The notes beneath the pieces were generated by a model that saw only the letters and a program-made list of their open reading frames with translations, made no database searches and had not been told where the DNA came from. Source: Flagellimonas aquimarina (GTDB lineage Bacteria > Bacteroidota > Bacteroidia > Flavobacteriales > Flavobacteriaceae). From it: DNA of 64,000 nt. Positions 52,873 to 61,859 of this stretch are shown here, piece after piece. The position numbers and the translations under genes were made by a program. Each line of letters begins with the position of its first letter. The stretch's first letter is position 1. The stretch lies in assembly GCF_003149745.1 (NCBI RefSeq), contig NZ_QGEG01000001.1:434001-498000 (forward strand), read 5' to 3'.

Positions 52873-55800
52873 ATGAGTAAGCAAAAGAAAAAAGTGGATA
52901 AAGAATTTGGACTGGCATCTTGGGCAATTAACAACAAAACAACAATGTATGTTTTGATAGCCGTTATACTTTTTCTAGGAGCATCGGCTTATTTTAGCAT
53001 GCCCCGAGAAAATTTTCCGGAGATAAAGGAGACCAAGATCTATATTAGTTCCGTGTACCCAGGGAACACAGCTGAAGATATAGAAAAACTTATTACAGAC
53101 CCACTTGAGGACGAGCTCAAAACCGTTAGCAATGTGGTCGAGATTACCTCAACATCTCAAGAAGACTATTCTATAATCATTGTTGAGTTTGACGAAAATT
53201 TATCTGTAGAAGCTGCTAAACAAAAGGTGAAGGACGAGGTAGATTCAAAAACCGCTGGAGAAGACTGGCCTACTTTTAATGATGCTAAAGTTGAACCCAA
53301 TGTGTTTGACTTGAGCATGTCCGAAGAGATTCCAATTTTAAACATTAATATCTCTGGAGACTACCCAGTTGATAAACTCAAAGAATATGGGGAATATTTA
53401 GAGGATGAGATTGAGAGTCTACAGGAAATAAAACAAGTAGATATACGCGGCGCACAAGAAAAGGAAGTTGAAGTTGCCGTGGACATTTACAAAATGATGG
53501 CCGCTCAAGTTAGTTTTGACGATGTTATCAATACCATAGACAGGGGAAACACTACAATTTCTGCTGGTAACCTAATTACTAGTGGACAACGAAGAACAAT
53601 AAGAATTGTAGGCGAAATTGATGAGCCGAGCGAGCTTGAAAGCTTTGTGGTAAAATCTGAAAACAATAACCCAATTTATCTAAAAGACATTGCTGTTGTA
53701 ACCTTTAAAGAGGAAGACAAGACCACCTTTGCAAGAGAGTTTGGACATCCTGTTGTAATGTTGGACGTTAAAAAACGAGCTGGTAAAAACATGGTTGCCG
53801 CAGCAGAACAAATTCAAGTTATTGTCGAAGACGCAGTTAAGAATGTATTTCCACAGGACTTAGAAGTGAGTATTGCCAATGATCAATCATCAAAAACCAT
53901 AGGGCAGGTTGATGATTTAGTGAACAATATCATTTTTGGTATTATTCTGGTTGTTACCGTTTTAATGTTCTTCTTAGGATTTAAAAATGCCCTTTTTGTG
54001 GGCTTTGCAATTCCTATGTCCATGTTCATGTCGCTGATGATATTGAGCCTTTTGGGATACACAATGAACACCATGATTCTTTTTGGATTGATCATGGGTC
54101 TAGGTATGCTGGTTGATAATGGTATTGTTGTAGTAGAGAACGTTTACCGTTTAATGGATGAAGAGGGCATGTCTCGTATTCAAGCTGCCAAAAAAGGGAT
54201 TGGAGAAATTGCGTTCCCTATTATAATTTCTACATTGACTACGGTTGCAGCCTTTGTGCCCCTAGGGCTTTGGCCTGGAGTAATGGGTCAGTTTATGATC
54301 TATTTCCCTGTAACCCTGTCGGTTGTTCTTGGTTCATCATTGTTTGTCGCAATCTTTTTTAACTCCGTATTGGTGTCTCAATTTATGACCACTGAGGACA
54401 AAGACATGCCCTTAAAGCAGATTATTAAAATAACGGCTATTATGGCAGGAATTGGGTTGTTGATTCTGATTTTTGGTGGTAGTTATCGTGCGCTGGGCAC
54501 CTTGATGATAGTGACCTCAATTTTGCTTTGGATCTATAGATTGTTCCTAAGGAATTGGGCCAATGGTTTTCAGAACAAAATCTTACCTAGATGGGAAAGG
54601 TTTTATGAAAAAACGCTTAGAAATGCGTTAACCGGAAGAAAGCCCATTTTTATTGCCATAGGTACTTTTGTACTGCTCCTTGTTGCTTTTATGGGCTTTG
54701 GAGCTTCTGTTGGCAGTCAACGTACCAAAGTGGAATTCTTTCCAGACAATACTCCAAATCAGATTATTGTATATATAGAATACCCTGAAGGAACAGACAT
54801 TAAGAAAACCAACGAAATCACAAACGATGTTGAACAAAGGGTCTATGATATCATTAATGAAGATGCCTACATGCATGGAGACTATAACTTCTTAACAGAG
54901 AGTGCGGTTTCTCAAGTAGGCGAAGGAGCTGGAAATCCGCAGACAGATGGTGGCTCTGCAGCGGAAATGCCTCATCGTGGAAAAATTACTGCAACCATGC
55001 GTGAATACAAATTCCGTGAAGGTGCTGATAGTAACGACCTATTAAAAAAGGTGCAAGAAGCACTAAAAGATGTATATCCCGGTGTTGCAATTTCGGTAGA
55101 GAAAGATGCCGTGGGCCCACCTGCAGGCTATCCCATTAATATTGAATTGGAAGGAGATGATTATTCCAAGTTAATCGCTACCGCAGAAAGAATGCGTAAT
55201 TATATCAACGCAAAAAACATCCCGGGGATTGATGAGCTTAAAATTGATGTGAATAAATCTAAACCGGCCATGTTGGTTGCCGTGGACAGAAAGAAAGCGG
55301 GAGAGCTTGGAGTAGCTACTGGTCAAGTTGGACAACAGCTTAGAAATTCAATTTTCGGAGCTAAGGCGGGCATCTACAAAGAAGATGGTGAAGATTATGA
55401 TATTTATGTTCGCTTTAATGAGGAAAACAGATACAATACAAGTGCCATTTTTAACCAAAAAATCACTTTTAGAGATCAGTCTTCAGGACAAATAAAGGAA
55501 GTCCCTGTTTCCGCTGTTGCAAAACAAGTGAACAGTTCTGGTTTTAGTGCTATTAAGCATCGTGATGTTAAACGAGTGGTTACCGTTTACTCAGCACTTG
55601 CTCCCGGATTTACGGATGCGGGTGCAATTGTGAGTAAGGTTCAAGGTGAAATGGAAAGCTTCAAAGACCTTCCGGATGGAATACATATTGATTACACTGG
55701 TCAGATAGAGGAGCAAAACAAACAAATGGCCTTTTTGATGGGAGCATTTTTCACCGGACTGGGGTTGATTTTCTTTATTCTGATTTTCCAATTTAACTCG

Positions 55801-56382
55801 GTTTCCAAACCAGGAATTATCATGCTGGCTATTTTCCTGAGTTTAATAGGTGTTTTTGGTGGTATTGTTGCTACAGGAAGTGCATTTGTTATCATGATGA
55901 CCATGATGGGTATTATTTCACTTGCAGGTATTGTTGTAAACAATGGTGTGGTGCTCTTGGATTATACCCAGTTGCTTATTGATAGGAAAAGTGTGGAGCT
56001 TGAGTTGGAAGACGGAGAACTGTTAAACTCTAAGGATTTTATGGAGGCCGTTGTTAAAGGCGGCAAAGCAAGGCTGCGTCCTGTATTGCTTACGGCAATC
56101 ACTACTATTTTAGGATTGATTCCTTTGGCAACAGGTTTCAACATTAATTTCTTTACGCTTTTCAGCGAGTTCAATCCAAATATTTATTTTGGAGGTGATA
56201 ACGTAATTTTCTGGGGACCTTTAGCATGGACCGTTATTTACGGATTGTTGATTGCTACCTTTTTAACATTGATTGTTGTTCCCATTCTTTTTAGCCTTGT
56301 ATACAGAATTAAAGTAAGGGTTAGAAAAAATAAAATCAGGAAAGAAGAAAGCAAAAAGGAAGAGCTGGATATTGCGGCTTAA
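52873..56382 (+). CDS. RND family efflux permease (HAE1-like)
   Basis: 1169 aa with 12 membrane helices, two large periplasmic loops and the typical RND segments (MSMPRENFPEI-like start, LMGLGMLVDNGIVVVENV with the intramembrane Asp, GIISLAGIVVNNGVVLLDY in the second half). Slightly longer than AcrB because of cytoplasmic extensions. Energised by proton flow, it should export hydrophobic compounds or drugs. Order TetR-TolC-MFP-RND is usual in Flavobacteriia. Confidence 0.94.
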   Translation: MSKQKKKVDKEFGLASWAINNKTTMYVLIAVILFLGASAYFSMPRENFPEIKETKIYISSVYPGNTAEDIEKLITDPLEDELKTVSNVVEITSTSQEDYSIIIVEFDENLSVEAAKQKVKDEVDSKTAGEDWPTFNDAKVEPNVFDLSMSEEIPILNINISGDYPVDKLKEYGEYLEDEIESLQEIKQVDIRGAQEKEVEVAVDIYKMMAAQVSFDDVINTIDRGNTTISAGNLITSGQRRTIRIVGEIDEPSELESFVVKSENNNPIYLKDIAVVTFKEEDKTTFAREFGHPVVMLDVKKRAGKNMVAAAEQIQVIVEDAVKNVFPQDLEVSIANDQSSKTIGQVDDLVNNIIFGIILVVTVLMFFLGFKNALFVGFAIPMSMFMSLMILSLLGYTMNTMILFGLIMGLGMLVDNGIVVVENVYRLMDEEGMSRIQAAKKGIGEIAFPIIISTLTTVAAFVPLGLWPGVMGQFMIYFPVTLSVVLGSSLFVAIFFNSVLVSQFMTTEDKDMPLKQIIKITAIMAGIGLLILIFGGSYRALGTLMIVTSILLWIYRLFLRNWANGFQNKILPRWERFYEKTLRNALTGRKPIFIAIGTFVLLLVAFMGFGASVGSQRTKVEFFPDNTPNQIIVYIEYPEGTDIKKTNEITNDVEQRVYDIINEDAYMHGDYNFLTESAVSQVGEGAGNPQTDGGSAAEMPHRGKITATMREYKFREGADSNDLLKKVQEALKDVYPGVAISVEKDAVGPPAGYPINIELEGDDYSKLIATAERMRNYINAKNIPGIDELKIDVNKSKPAMLVAVDRKKAGELGVATGQVGQQLRNSIFGAKAGIYKEDGEDYDIYVRFNEENRYNTSAIFNQKITFRDQSSGQIKEVPVSAVAKQVNSSGFSAIKHRDVKRVVTVYSALAPGFTDAGAIVSKVQGEMESFKDLPDGIHIDYTGQIEEQNKQMAFLMGAFFTGLGLIFFILIFQFNSVSKPGIIMLAIFLSLIGVFGGIVATGSAFVIMMTMMGIISLAGIVVNNGVVLLDYTQLLIDRKSVELELEDGELLNSKDFMEAVVKGGKARLRPVLLTAITTILGLIPLATGFNINFFTLFSEFNPNIYFGGDNVIFWGPLAWTVIYGLLIATFLTLIVVPILFSLVYRIKVRVRKNKIRKEESKKEELDIAA

Positions 56383-56404
56383 CCTTAAAAAACAGTTTTA
56401 AACT

Positions 56405-56438
56405 AAAAAAGCCCTGGCAAATTTGCCAGGGCTTTTTT
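56405..56438. terminator. Bidirectional Rho-independent terminator
   Basis: A perfect 34-bp palindrome: six As, a GC-rich stem GCCCTGGC/GCCAGGGC around AAATTT, and six Ts. It can end both the RND operon and the convergent small gene. Confidence 0.92.
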
Positions 56439-56457
56439 GTTTTCCGTTTTTTTTGAA

Positions 56458-56808
56458 TCACTTGTTGGTAGTCGCCACTTGTGATTGATTCCAATTTTTT
56501 ACATCAACAATACGATTATCCGCATAATCAACTTCCTTTAAAATCTCACCTTCCCAAAAGAACCATTTACCAGATTTAGTACCATTAATATATTTTCCAG
56601 AGGCAATTTTATTGCCTTCTGAGTTATACATAAACCACTGTCCATGCAATTTACCATCCAAGTAATGTCCAACTTGAGCTATCTGACCGTTTTCGTGAAA
56701 ATATGTAGCCTTAACCATTTCGCCTACTTTCTCAAGAGTAGGCTCCGTACTTTGTGAATACATACCAACTGAAAATACGACTGCCATCAAAAATATTATT
56801 TTCTTCAT
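56458..56808 (-). CDS. MORN-variant repeat (YwqK-like) secreted protein
   Basis: 116 aa with signal peptide (FSVGMYSQ). Repeats of the pattern YFHENGQIAQVGHYLDGKLHGQW and YNSEGNKIASGKYINGTKSGKW are MORN-variant units. Database names often call this family toxin-antitoxin YwqK antitoxin; there is no toxin gene here, so that label should not be trusted. Probably structural or surface-related. Confidence 0.85.
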   Translation of the reverse strand: MKKIIFLMAVVFSVGMYSQSTEPTLEKVGEMVKATYFHENGQIAQVGHYLDGKLHGQWFMYNSEGNKIASGKYINGTKSGKWFFWEGEILKEVDYADNRIVDVKNWNQSQVATTNK

Positions 56809-57115
56809 ATGATATGGGTTTTGTAGAATTAATCTATAATCTTAACGATATAAATGTACCATTATTTTACATTAAATACATATTTAAGTAACATTAAATT
56901 TACATTAAACCTGTAAGTATTTGATAAATAGAAAGTTAAATTATCATCTATATTGTAAATGTTTTCCGTTTATTGGTAAAACCGCGAAAACAAGGTGCAG
57001 GCCATTGGCAAAATAGACAAGCTAATCCCTGCTATTTTGTTTTTCTTTTGTGATTGGCAAATTTATTATCCATCAGAAAATCCATATATCTAGCGGTATA
57101 TATTTACATTCCTAT
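56809..57115. other. AT-rich intergenic stretch
   Basis: Three hundred bases of AT-rich DNA between the divergent MORN-like gene and aspS. No gene, riboswitch or tRNA-like structure was seen. Confidence 0.5.
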
Positions 57116-57123
57116 TAAATTTG
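57116..57123 (+). promoter_or_regulatory. -7 box of aspS
   Basis: TAAATTTG matches TAnnTTTG and lies 17 bases upstream of the ATG at 57141. It supports that start over the longer reading from 57054. Confidence 0.5.
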
Positions 57124-57140
57124 CCGCTCAGATAGAAATC

Positions 57141-58889
57141 ATGTATAGAAGCAACACCTGTGGTGACTTAAGAGCATCACATATAAATAAAGAAGTTGTC
57201 CTAAGCGGCTGGGTTCACAAAGTAAGGGATAAAGGTTTTGTAATCTGGATCGACCTTCGTGACCGTTATGGCATTACACAATTGGTACTGGACCAAGATC
57301 GTACCGCAATGGCACTTTTGGAACAAGCAAAAGAACTGGGCCGAGAAACTGTAATACAAGTAAAAGGTAAAGTTATTGAAAGAACTTCCAAAAACCCTAA
57401 CATCCCAACAGGAGATATAGAGGTGCTCGTAACTGAACTTCAAATATTGAACGAATCTATTTTACCTCCTTTTACCATTGAGGATGATACTGATGGCGGT
57501 GAAGACATTCGTATGAAATATCGCTATCTGGATATTCGAAGGAATCCTGTTAAAAACAATCTTATGTTTAGGCATAAGGTGACCATGGAGGTTCGCAAAT
57601 ACCTTTCGGATCAAGAATTTATTGAAGTTGAAACTCCTTATTTAATAAAGTCCACACCAGAAGGTGCTCGGGATTTTGTGGTTCCAAGTAGGATGAATGA
57701 AGGGCAGTTCTATGCCCTCCCCCAATCTCCACAAACATTTAAGCAATTGCTTATGGTAGGTGGAATGGACAAGTATTTTCAGATTGTTAAGTGTTTTAGG
57801 GACGAAGACCTAAGAGCTGATAGACAACCTGAATTTACGCAGATAGATTGTGAAATGGCTTTTGTTGAACAAGAAGACATTTTAAATGCTTTTGAAGGAT
57901 TGACCAAACATCTACTAAAAGAAATTCACGGCATAGATTCACAAGATTTTCCAAGAATCACCTATGATGATGCGATGCGTTTGTATGGTAATGACAAACC
58001 TGACATTCGTTTTGGAATGGAGTTCGGTGAACTTAATGCTGTTGCCCAACATAAAGATTTTAATGTTTTCAACTCGGCAGAGTTGGTAGTTGGCATTTCT
58101 GTTCCTGGTGGAGCTTCCTATACACGAAAAGAAATTGACAGGCTTATTGATTGGGTCAGACGGCCACAAGTAGGTGCCAAAGGCATGGTCTATGTAAAAT
58201 GTAATGAAGATGGCACATATAAATCTTCAGTTGACAAGTTTTATGGTCAAGAAGATTTGGCCAAATGGGCAGAAGTTACCAAAGCAAAGGCAGGGGATCT
58301 TATCTGTGTGCTTTCAGGAAACACCAATGAAACAAGGGCACAGTTAAGTGCACTTCGTATGGAATTAGCGGAACGCTTAGATCTTAGAAAACCGGATGAT
58401 TTTGCGCCCTTGTGGGTAGTTGACTTTCCCTTATTGGAACTAGATGAAGAAACGGGAACCTACCATGCCATGCACCATCCATTTACCTCTCCTAAACCAG
58501 GACAAATGGAGCTGTTGGAAACCAGTCCGGGAGAAGTAAAGGCGAATGCTTATGATTTGGTGTTGAACGGAAATGAAATTGGCGGGGGTTCTATCCGAAT
58601 TCACGATAAGGACATTCAGGCTACCATGTTCAAACATTTAGGTTTTACTCCAGAAGAGGCAAAAGCACAATTCGGGTTCTTAATGGATGCTTTTCAGTAC
58701 GGTGCACCTCCCCATGGTGGAATTGCTTTCGGTTTAGATAGATTAGTTTCTATTTTAGGTGGACAGGAAACCATCCGGGATTTTATTGCTTTCCCAAAAA
58801 ACAACAGCGGTAGAGATGTAATGATTGATGCTCCTGCACCAATTGATGATGAACAATTAAAAGAGCTTCATTTAAGGCTAGATATATAA
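57141..58889 (+). CDS. aspS: Aspartyl-tRNA synthetase (bacterial type)
   Basis: 582 aa from the ATG at 57141 ([19 protein letters not shown]). The upstream 29 codons do not resemble AspRS and precede the predicted transcription start. An OB-fold anticodon-binding domain comes first, then the class II core ([41 protein letters not shown]; and the GIAFGLDRL motif 3) with the bacterial GAD-type insertion between. It charges tRNA-Asp. No gatCAB genes are seen here, so whether it also acts on tRNA-Asn cannot be told. Confidence 0.97.
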   Translation: MYRSNTCGDLRASHINKEVVLSGWVHKVRDKGFVIWIDLRDRYGITQLVLDQDRTAMALLEQAKELGRETVIQVKGKVIERTSKNPNIPTGDIEVLVTELQILNESILPPFTIEDDTDGGEDIRMKYRYLDIRRNPVKNNLMFRHKVTMEVRKYLSDQEFIEVETPYLIKSTPEGARDFVVPSRMNEGQFYALPQSPQTFKQLLMVGGMDKYFQIVKCFRDEDLRADRQPEFTQIDCEMAFVEQEDILNAFEGLTKHLLKEIHGIDSQDFPRITYDDAMRLYGNDKPDIRFGMEFGELNAVAQHKDFNVFNSAELVVGISVPGGASYTRKEIDRLIDWVRRPQVGAKGMVYVKCNEDGTYKSSVDKFYGQEDLAKWAEVTKAKAGDLICVLSGNTNETRAQLSALRMELAERLDLRKPDDFAPLWVVDFPLLELDEETGTYHAMHHPFTSPKPGQMELLETSPGEVKANAYDLVLNGNEIGGGSIRIHDKDIQATMFKHLGFTPEEAKAQFGFLMDAFQYGAPPHGGIAFGLDRLVSILGGQETIRDFIAFPKNNSGRDVMIDAPAPIDDEQLKELHLRLDI

Positions 58890-58899
58890 GATATTATAG

Positions 58900-58925
58900 A
58901 ATCCCGCTCTTAAGCGGGATTTTTT
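58900..58925 (+). terminator. Rho-independent terminator after aspS
   Basis: AATCCCGCT-CTTA-AGCGGGATT stem (9 bp, four-base loop) followed by a T run. Confidence 0.9.
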
Positions 58926-58952
58926 AATACTTTTAAGTGTATCATCAACCCC

Positions 58953-60737
58953 ATGCCCAACAAAAAGAAAAGTTTACTGACACGTTTCCTTAAATGGCGA
59001 TATAAGAATATCTCCAATAGGACCTTTGTTCATATCATGAGCTTAGTAGTTGGCTTTTTGGCAGGATTGGTAGCAGTTACTCTAAAAAACACTACCTATT
59101 TTATACAGTCCCTACTAGAAAAAGGAATAGTTTTTTCTGAAAACCAGCTGTACTTTATTCTACCAATTATTGGTTTGGCCCTAGTGTTTCTCTATGTAAA
59201 ATTTGTACATAAAAAACCAATTCAACATGCAGTTTCTTCTATTATATTCTCTCTATCAAAAAAAGGCGGATTGTTAAATGTAAAAGATATCTATACTCCT
59301 TTAATTGCCGCACCATTAACAGTTGGCTTTGGTGGATCTGTTGGGTTGCTGGGGCCTGCGGTTAAATCTGGATCCGCACTAAGTTCCAACCTTAGCAGGT
59401 TATTTCATATAGATGCCAAAACACGTTCCTTATTGGTTGCTTGTGCATCTGCCGGGGCTATTTCGTCCATATTTCAATCTCCCATTGCAGCCATTATTTT
59501 TGCTGTGGAAGTATTCACTTTGGATTTGACCATGCTCTCTATGCTTCCGTTACTTTTGGCATCAATTTCAGGTGTACTTACCTCCTATTTCTTTTTGGGT
59601 AATGAGGTGCTTTTTAGTTTTTCACTGTCCGAAGGTTTTCAACTCAAAGACACTCTTTTCTATATTTTGTTAGGAGTGGGCACTGCATTTGCCTCTATAT
59701 ATTTTACCAAAATGTACTTTGGAATTTTTGATTTGTTCAAGCGCTTCAAAAGCCCAAAATATAAACTTTTGTTTGGTGGTATTGCCATTGGGGTCATGCT
59801 ATATGCAATTCCCCCATTATATGGTGAAGGTTTTGGGTTTATCAACAATTTATTGGAAGGAGAACACTTAAAAGCTTTGGGTAAAACCCCTTTTGATGAT
59901 TTTACAAACAACATTTGGGTAGTTATAGCCCTATTGTTTGGCATTACCATATTTAAGGCCATTGCCATGACCGCTACATTTGCGGCAGGGGGTGCAGGAG
60001 GGATATTCATCCCAACCATGGTCATGGGCAGCGCTCTAGGCAACGTATTGGCCAAGGTCATCAATAATCTGGGACTTGGTTTTGCTGTTTCGGAAAGTAA
60101 TTTCACACTCATCGGAATGGCAGGATTAATTGCCGGTGTAATTCATGCTCCACTGACCGCAATTTTCTTGATTGCCGAAATCACGGGTGGCTATGAATTG
60201 TTCGTTCCATTAATGATCACAGCCTCTATATCCTATTTAATCACCAAAAATGCGCTGGACTATACTATTTATACTAAAGAATTGGCAAAAATTGGTGCTG
60301 TACTCACCCACAACAAAGATCAAATGGTGCTGGGTCTAATGGAAATGGATGATGTTATAGAAAAAAACTTCAAATCTGTTCGCCCAGAAATGTCCCTTGG
60401 TGAAATGTTGCACGAATCGGTCTCAAAATCCAAAAGAAACATTTTTCCCGTTTTAAATGAGGAAGAAAAATTAATGGGTATCATCGTCTTGGACGATATT
60501 CGTGAATTCATGTTCGATAACGAACTTTACAATTCCGTTTATGTTAAAAATTTAATGCACGCCCCACCGGAGCACATTTTCTACGATACCGATAGTATGA
60601 AAATTGTAATGCGAAAATTTCAGGATAGCGGTGCTTGGAACTTACCGGTCATTAAAGAGGGAAAATACGTTGGTTTCATTTCAAAATCAAAATTGCTAAC
60701 CGCATACCGTAGAAAATTAATTAACTATACCCGATGA
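58953..60737 (+). CDS. CLC-type chloride channel with CBS domains, lacking the gating glutamate
   Basis: 594 aa. About ten to twelve helices make a standard CLC membrane domain; two CBS domains follow (about 465-590). The usual G-x-E-G-P at the external gate reads GLLGP here, with leucine 133 at the position of E. coli ClC glutamate 148. The inner proton glutamate region reads FAVEVF where exchangers have FIIEEM, so the second glutamate is valine. Loss of both points to a passive chloride channel rather than a proton exchanger; this is inferred from alignment by eye. Confidence 0.85.
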   Translation: MPNKKKSLLTRFLKWRYKNISNRTFVHIMSLVVGFLAGLVAVTLKNTTYFIQSLLEKGIVFSENQLYFILPIIGLALVFLYVKFVHKKPIQHAVSSIIFSLSKKGGLLNVKDIYTPLIAAPLTVGFGGSVGLLGPAVKSGSALSSNLSRLFHIDAKTRSLLVACASAGAISSIFQSPIAAIIFAVEVFTLDLTMLSMLPLLLASISGVLTSYFFLGNEVLFSFSLSEGFQLKDTLFYILLGVGTAFASIYFTKMYFGIFDLFKRFKSPKYKLLFGGIAIGVMLYAIPPLYGEGFGFINNLLEGEHLKALGKTPFDDFTNNIWVVIALLFGITIFKAIAMTATFAAGGAGGIFIPTMVMGSALGNVLAKVINNLGLGFAVSESNFTLIGMAGLIAGVIHAPLTAIFLIAEITGGYELFVPLMITASISYLITKNALDYTIYTKELAKIGAVLTHNKDQMVLGLMEMDDVIEKNFKSVRPEMSLGEMLHESVSKSKRNIFPVLNEEEKLMGIIVLDDIREFMFDNELYNSVYVKNLMHAPPEHIFYDTDSMKIVMRKFQDSGAWNLPVIKEGKYVGFISKSKLLTAYRRKLINYTR

Positions 60738-60997
60738 AGTCTAAATTAAAATATATAATTACTCTAATTGTCTTGCTTTCTTTTACCTCGATCATATATG
60801 GTTTTAGAATTAAAAAAGATCAACCTTCTACTGCCAATAAATATATTGGAAGTGGAACTGTAGGTATTTTCTTGGTAGCTATGCCGCTTTTTTTGTTTAA
60901 AGAAAGTAAGGGGAAAAACATGAAAGATTATATGTTGACCAAGGAGAATATTAAAAAAATGCAAGCTAAGGAGGGAGAAAACCCTGAAAATCAATAA
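60734..60997 (+). CDS. Small membrane protein of unknown function
   Basis: 87 aa. Two hydrophobic segments (about 5-24 and 38-55) and a charged tail. It overlaps the CLC stop codon by 4 bp and is translationally coupled to it, suggesting an accessory subunit; no homologous family recognised. Confidence 0.7.
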   Translation: MKSKLKYIITLIVLLSFTSIIYGFRIKKDQPSTANKYIGSGTVGIFLVAMPLFLFKESKGKNMKDYMLTKENIKKMQAKEGENPENQ

Positions 60998-61077
60998 TTT
61001 TATTAAGATTTAGAGCTTATTTCATCTAGGTGTATTTAAAATACCCTACTTTAGTATTTTAACAATTATTTATTTTA

Positions 61078-61269
61078 ATGACTGGCACAGTAAAATTTTT
61101 TAATGGATCCAAAGGTTTTGGGTTTATTACCAACGACGAAACAGGAAAAGACATTTTTGTTCATGTTACGGCATTGAACGGAGTGGAATTGAACGAAGGC
61201 GACAAAGTAGAATACCAAGAAGAAGAAGGAAGAAAAGGAGTGGTTGCTGCACAAGTGCAAGTAATCTAA
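61078..61269 (+). CDS. Cold-shock domain protein
   Basis: 63 aa, a single cold-shock domain with RNP1 KGFGFITND and RNP2 DIFVHVT. An RNA-binding chaperone. The AT-rich leader of about 80 bases may carry a temperature-responsive element, but no specific structure was identified. Confidence 0.95.
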   Translation: MTGTVKFFNGSKGFGFITNDETGKDIFVHVTALNGVELNEGDKVEYQEEEGRKGVVAAQVQVI

Positions 61270-61297
61270 CAACAATATTTTATTTTGATTAGATTTG

Positions 61298-61324
61298 ACC
61301 CTGATGAAACCATCAGGGTTTTTT
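61298..61324 (+). terminator. Rho-independent terminator after the cold-shock gene
   Basis: ACCCTGATG-AAAC-CATCAGGGT stem (9 bp, four-base loop) followed by a T run. Confidence 0.9.
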
Positions 61325-61326
61325 AT

Positions 61327-61776
61327 TTAGTTTAAATTTCTTCTTTGTATAAAAAACCGCTTTAACAGTTCCGCAGCTTCGTTTTCCAAAACACCTCCAA
61401 CTAGCTCTGTTTTAGGATGCAGTTGCCCTCCAATTACACTAAACCCTCTTTCTAAATCTGGAGCTCCATAAACAATTCTTGAAACTTGACTCCAATATAA
61501 CGCTCCCGCGCACATTTGGCACGGCTCTAGAGTAACATATAAGGTGCATCCATGTAAATATTTACCTCCTAAAAAATTCGATGCTGCCGTAATGGCCTGC
61601 ATCTCTGCATGTGCTGTTACATCTTTTAACCGCTCTGTTAAGTTATGTGCCCTGCCAATAATCCTATTGTTCACGGCCACAACCGCACCTACGGGAACCT
61701 CCCCATTTTCAAAAGCAATCTCAGCCTCCTGCAAGGCTTTTTTCATAAAGTAATTATCGTCAAAAGGGTTTTTCAC
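61327..61776 (-). CDS. tadA: tRNA adenosine(34) deaminase
   Basis: 149 aa cytidine-deaminase-fold enzyme with zinc site HAE (in TAHAEMQ) and PCQMC. GRAHN and GALYWSQVSRIVYGA blocks fit TadA, which makes inosine at the wobble base of tRNA-Arg(ACG). Convergent with the cold-shock gene and divergent from dxs. Confidence 0.93.
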   Translation of the reverse strand: MKNPFDDNYFMKKALQEAEIAFENGEVPVGAVVAVNNRIIGRAHNLTERLKDVTAHAEMQAITAASNFLGGKYLHGCTLYVTLEPCQMCAGALYWSQVSRIVYGAPDLERGFSVIGGQLHPKTELVGGVLENEAAELLKRFFIQRRNLN

Positions 61777-61839
61777 AATTTTTAAAAATGATTTATAAAA
61801 AGACTAAACTAAGCATAAAATCATTTTACTGATTATAGG

Positions 61840-61847
61840 TACTTTTG
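61840..61847 (+). promoter_or_regulatory. -7 box of dxs
   Basis: TACTTTTG is a perfect TAnnTTTG box, 12 bases before the proposed TTG start at 61860. It covers 61845, ruling that upstream TTG out as a start if this promoter is used. Confidence 0.5.
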
Positions 61848-61859
61848 TTTTTTGTTTCC

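Noticed and set aside
56458..56808. Toxin-antitoxin system suggested by the common YwqK antitoxin name
   Set aside because: The protein is a secreted MORN-variant repeat protein and no toxin gene is adjacent.
59660..60112. 150-codon open frame antisense to the CLC gene
   Set aside because: It mirrors the coding frame of a well-supported membrane protein, has low-complexity Met/Pro/Ala/Asn composition and no ribosome-binding site.
61000..61077. RNA thermometer in the leader of the cold-shock gene
   Set aside because: Some short complementary AT-rich segments exist, but no stable or distinctive structure can be supported.
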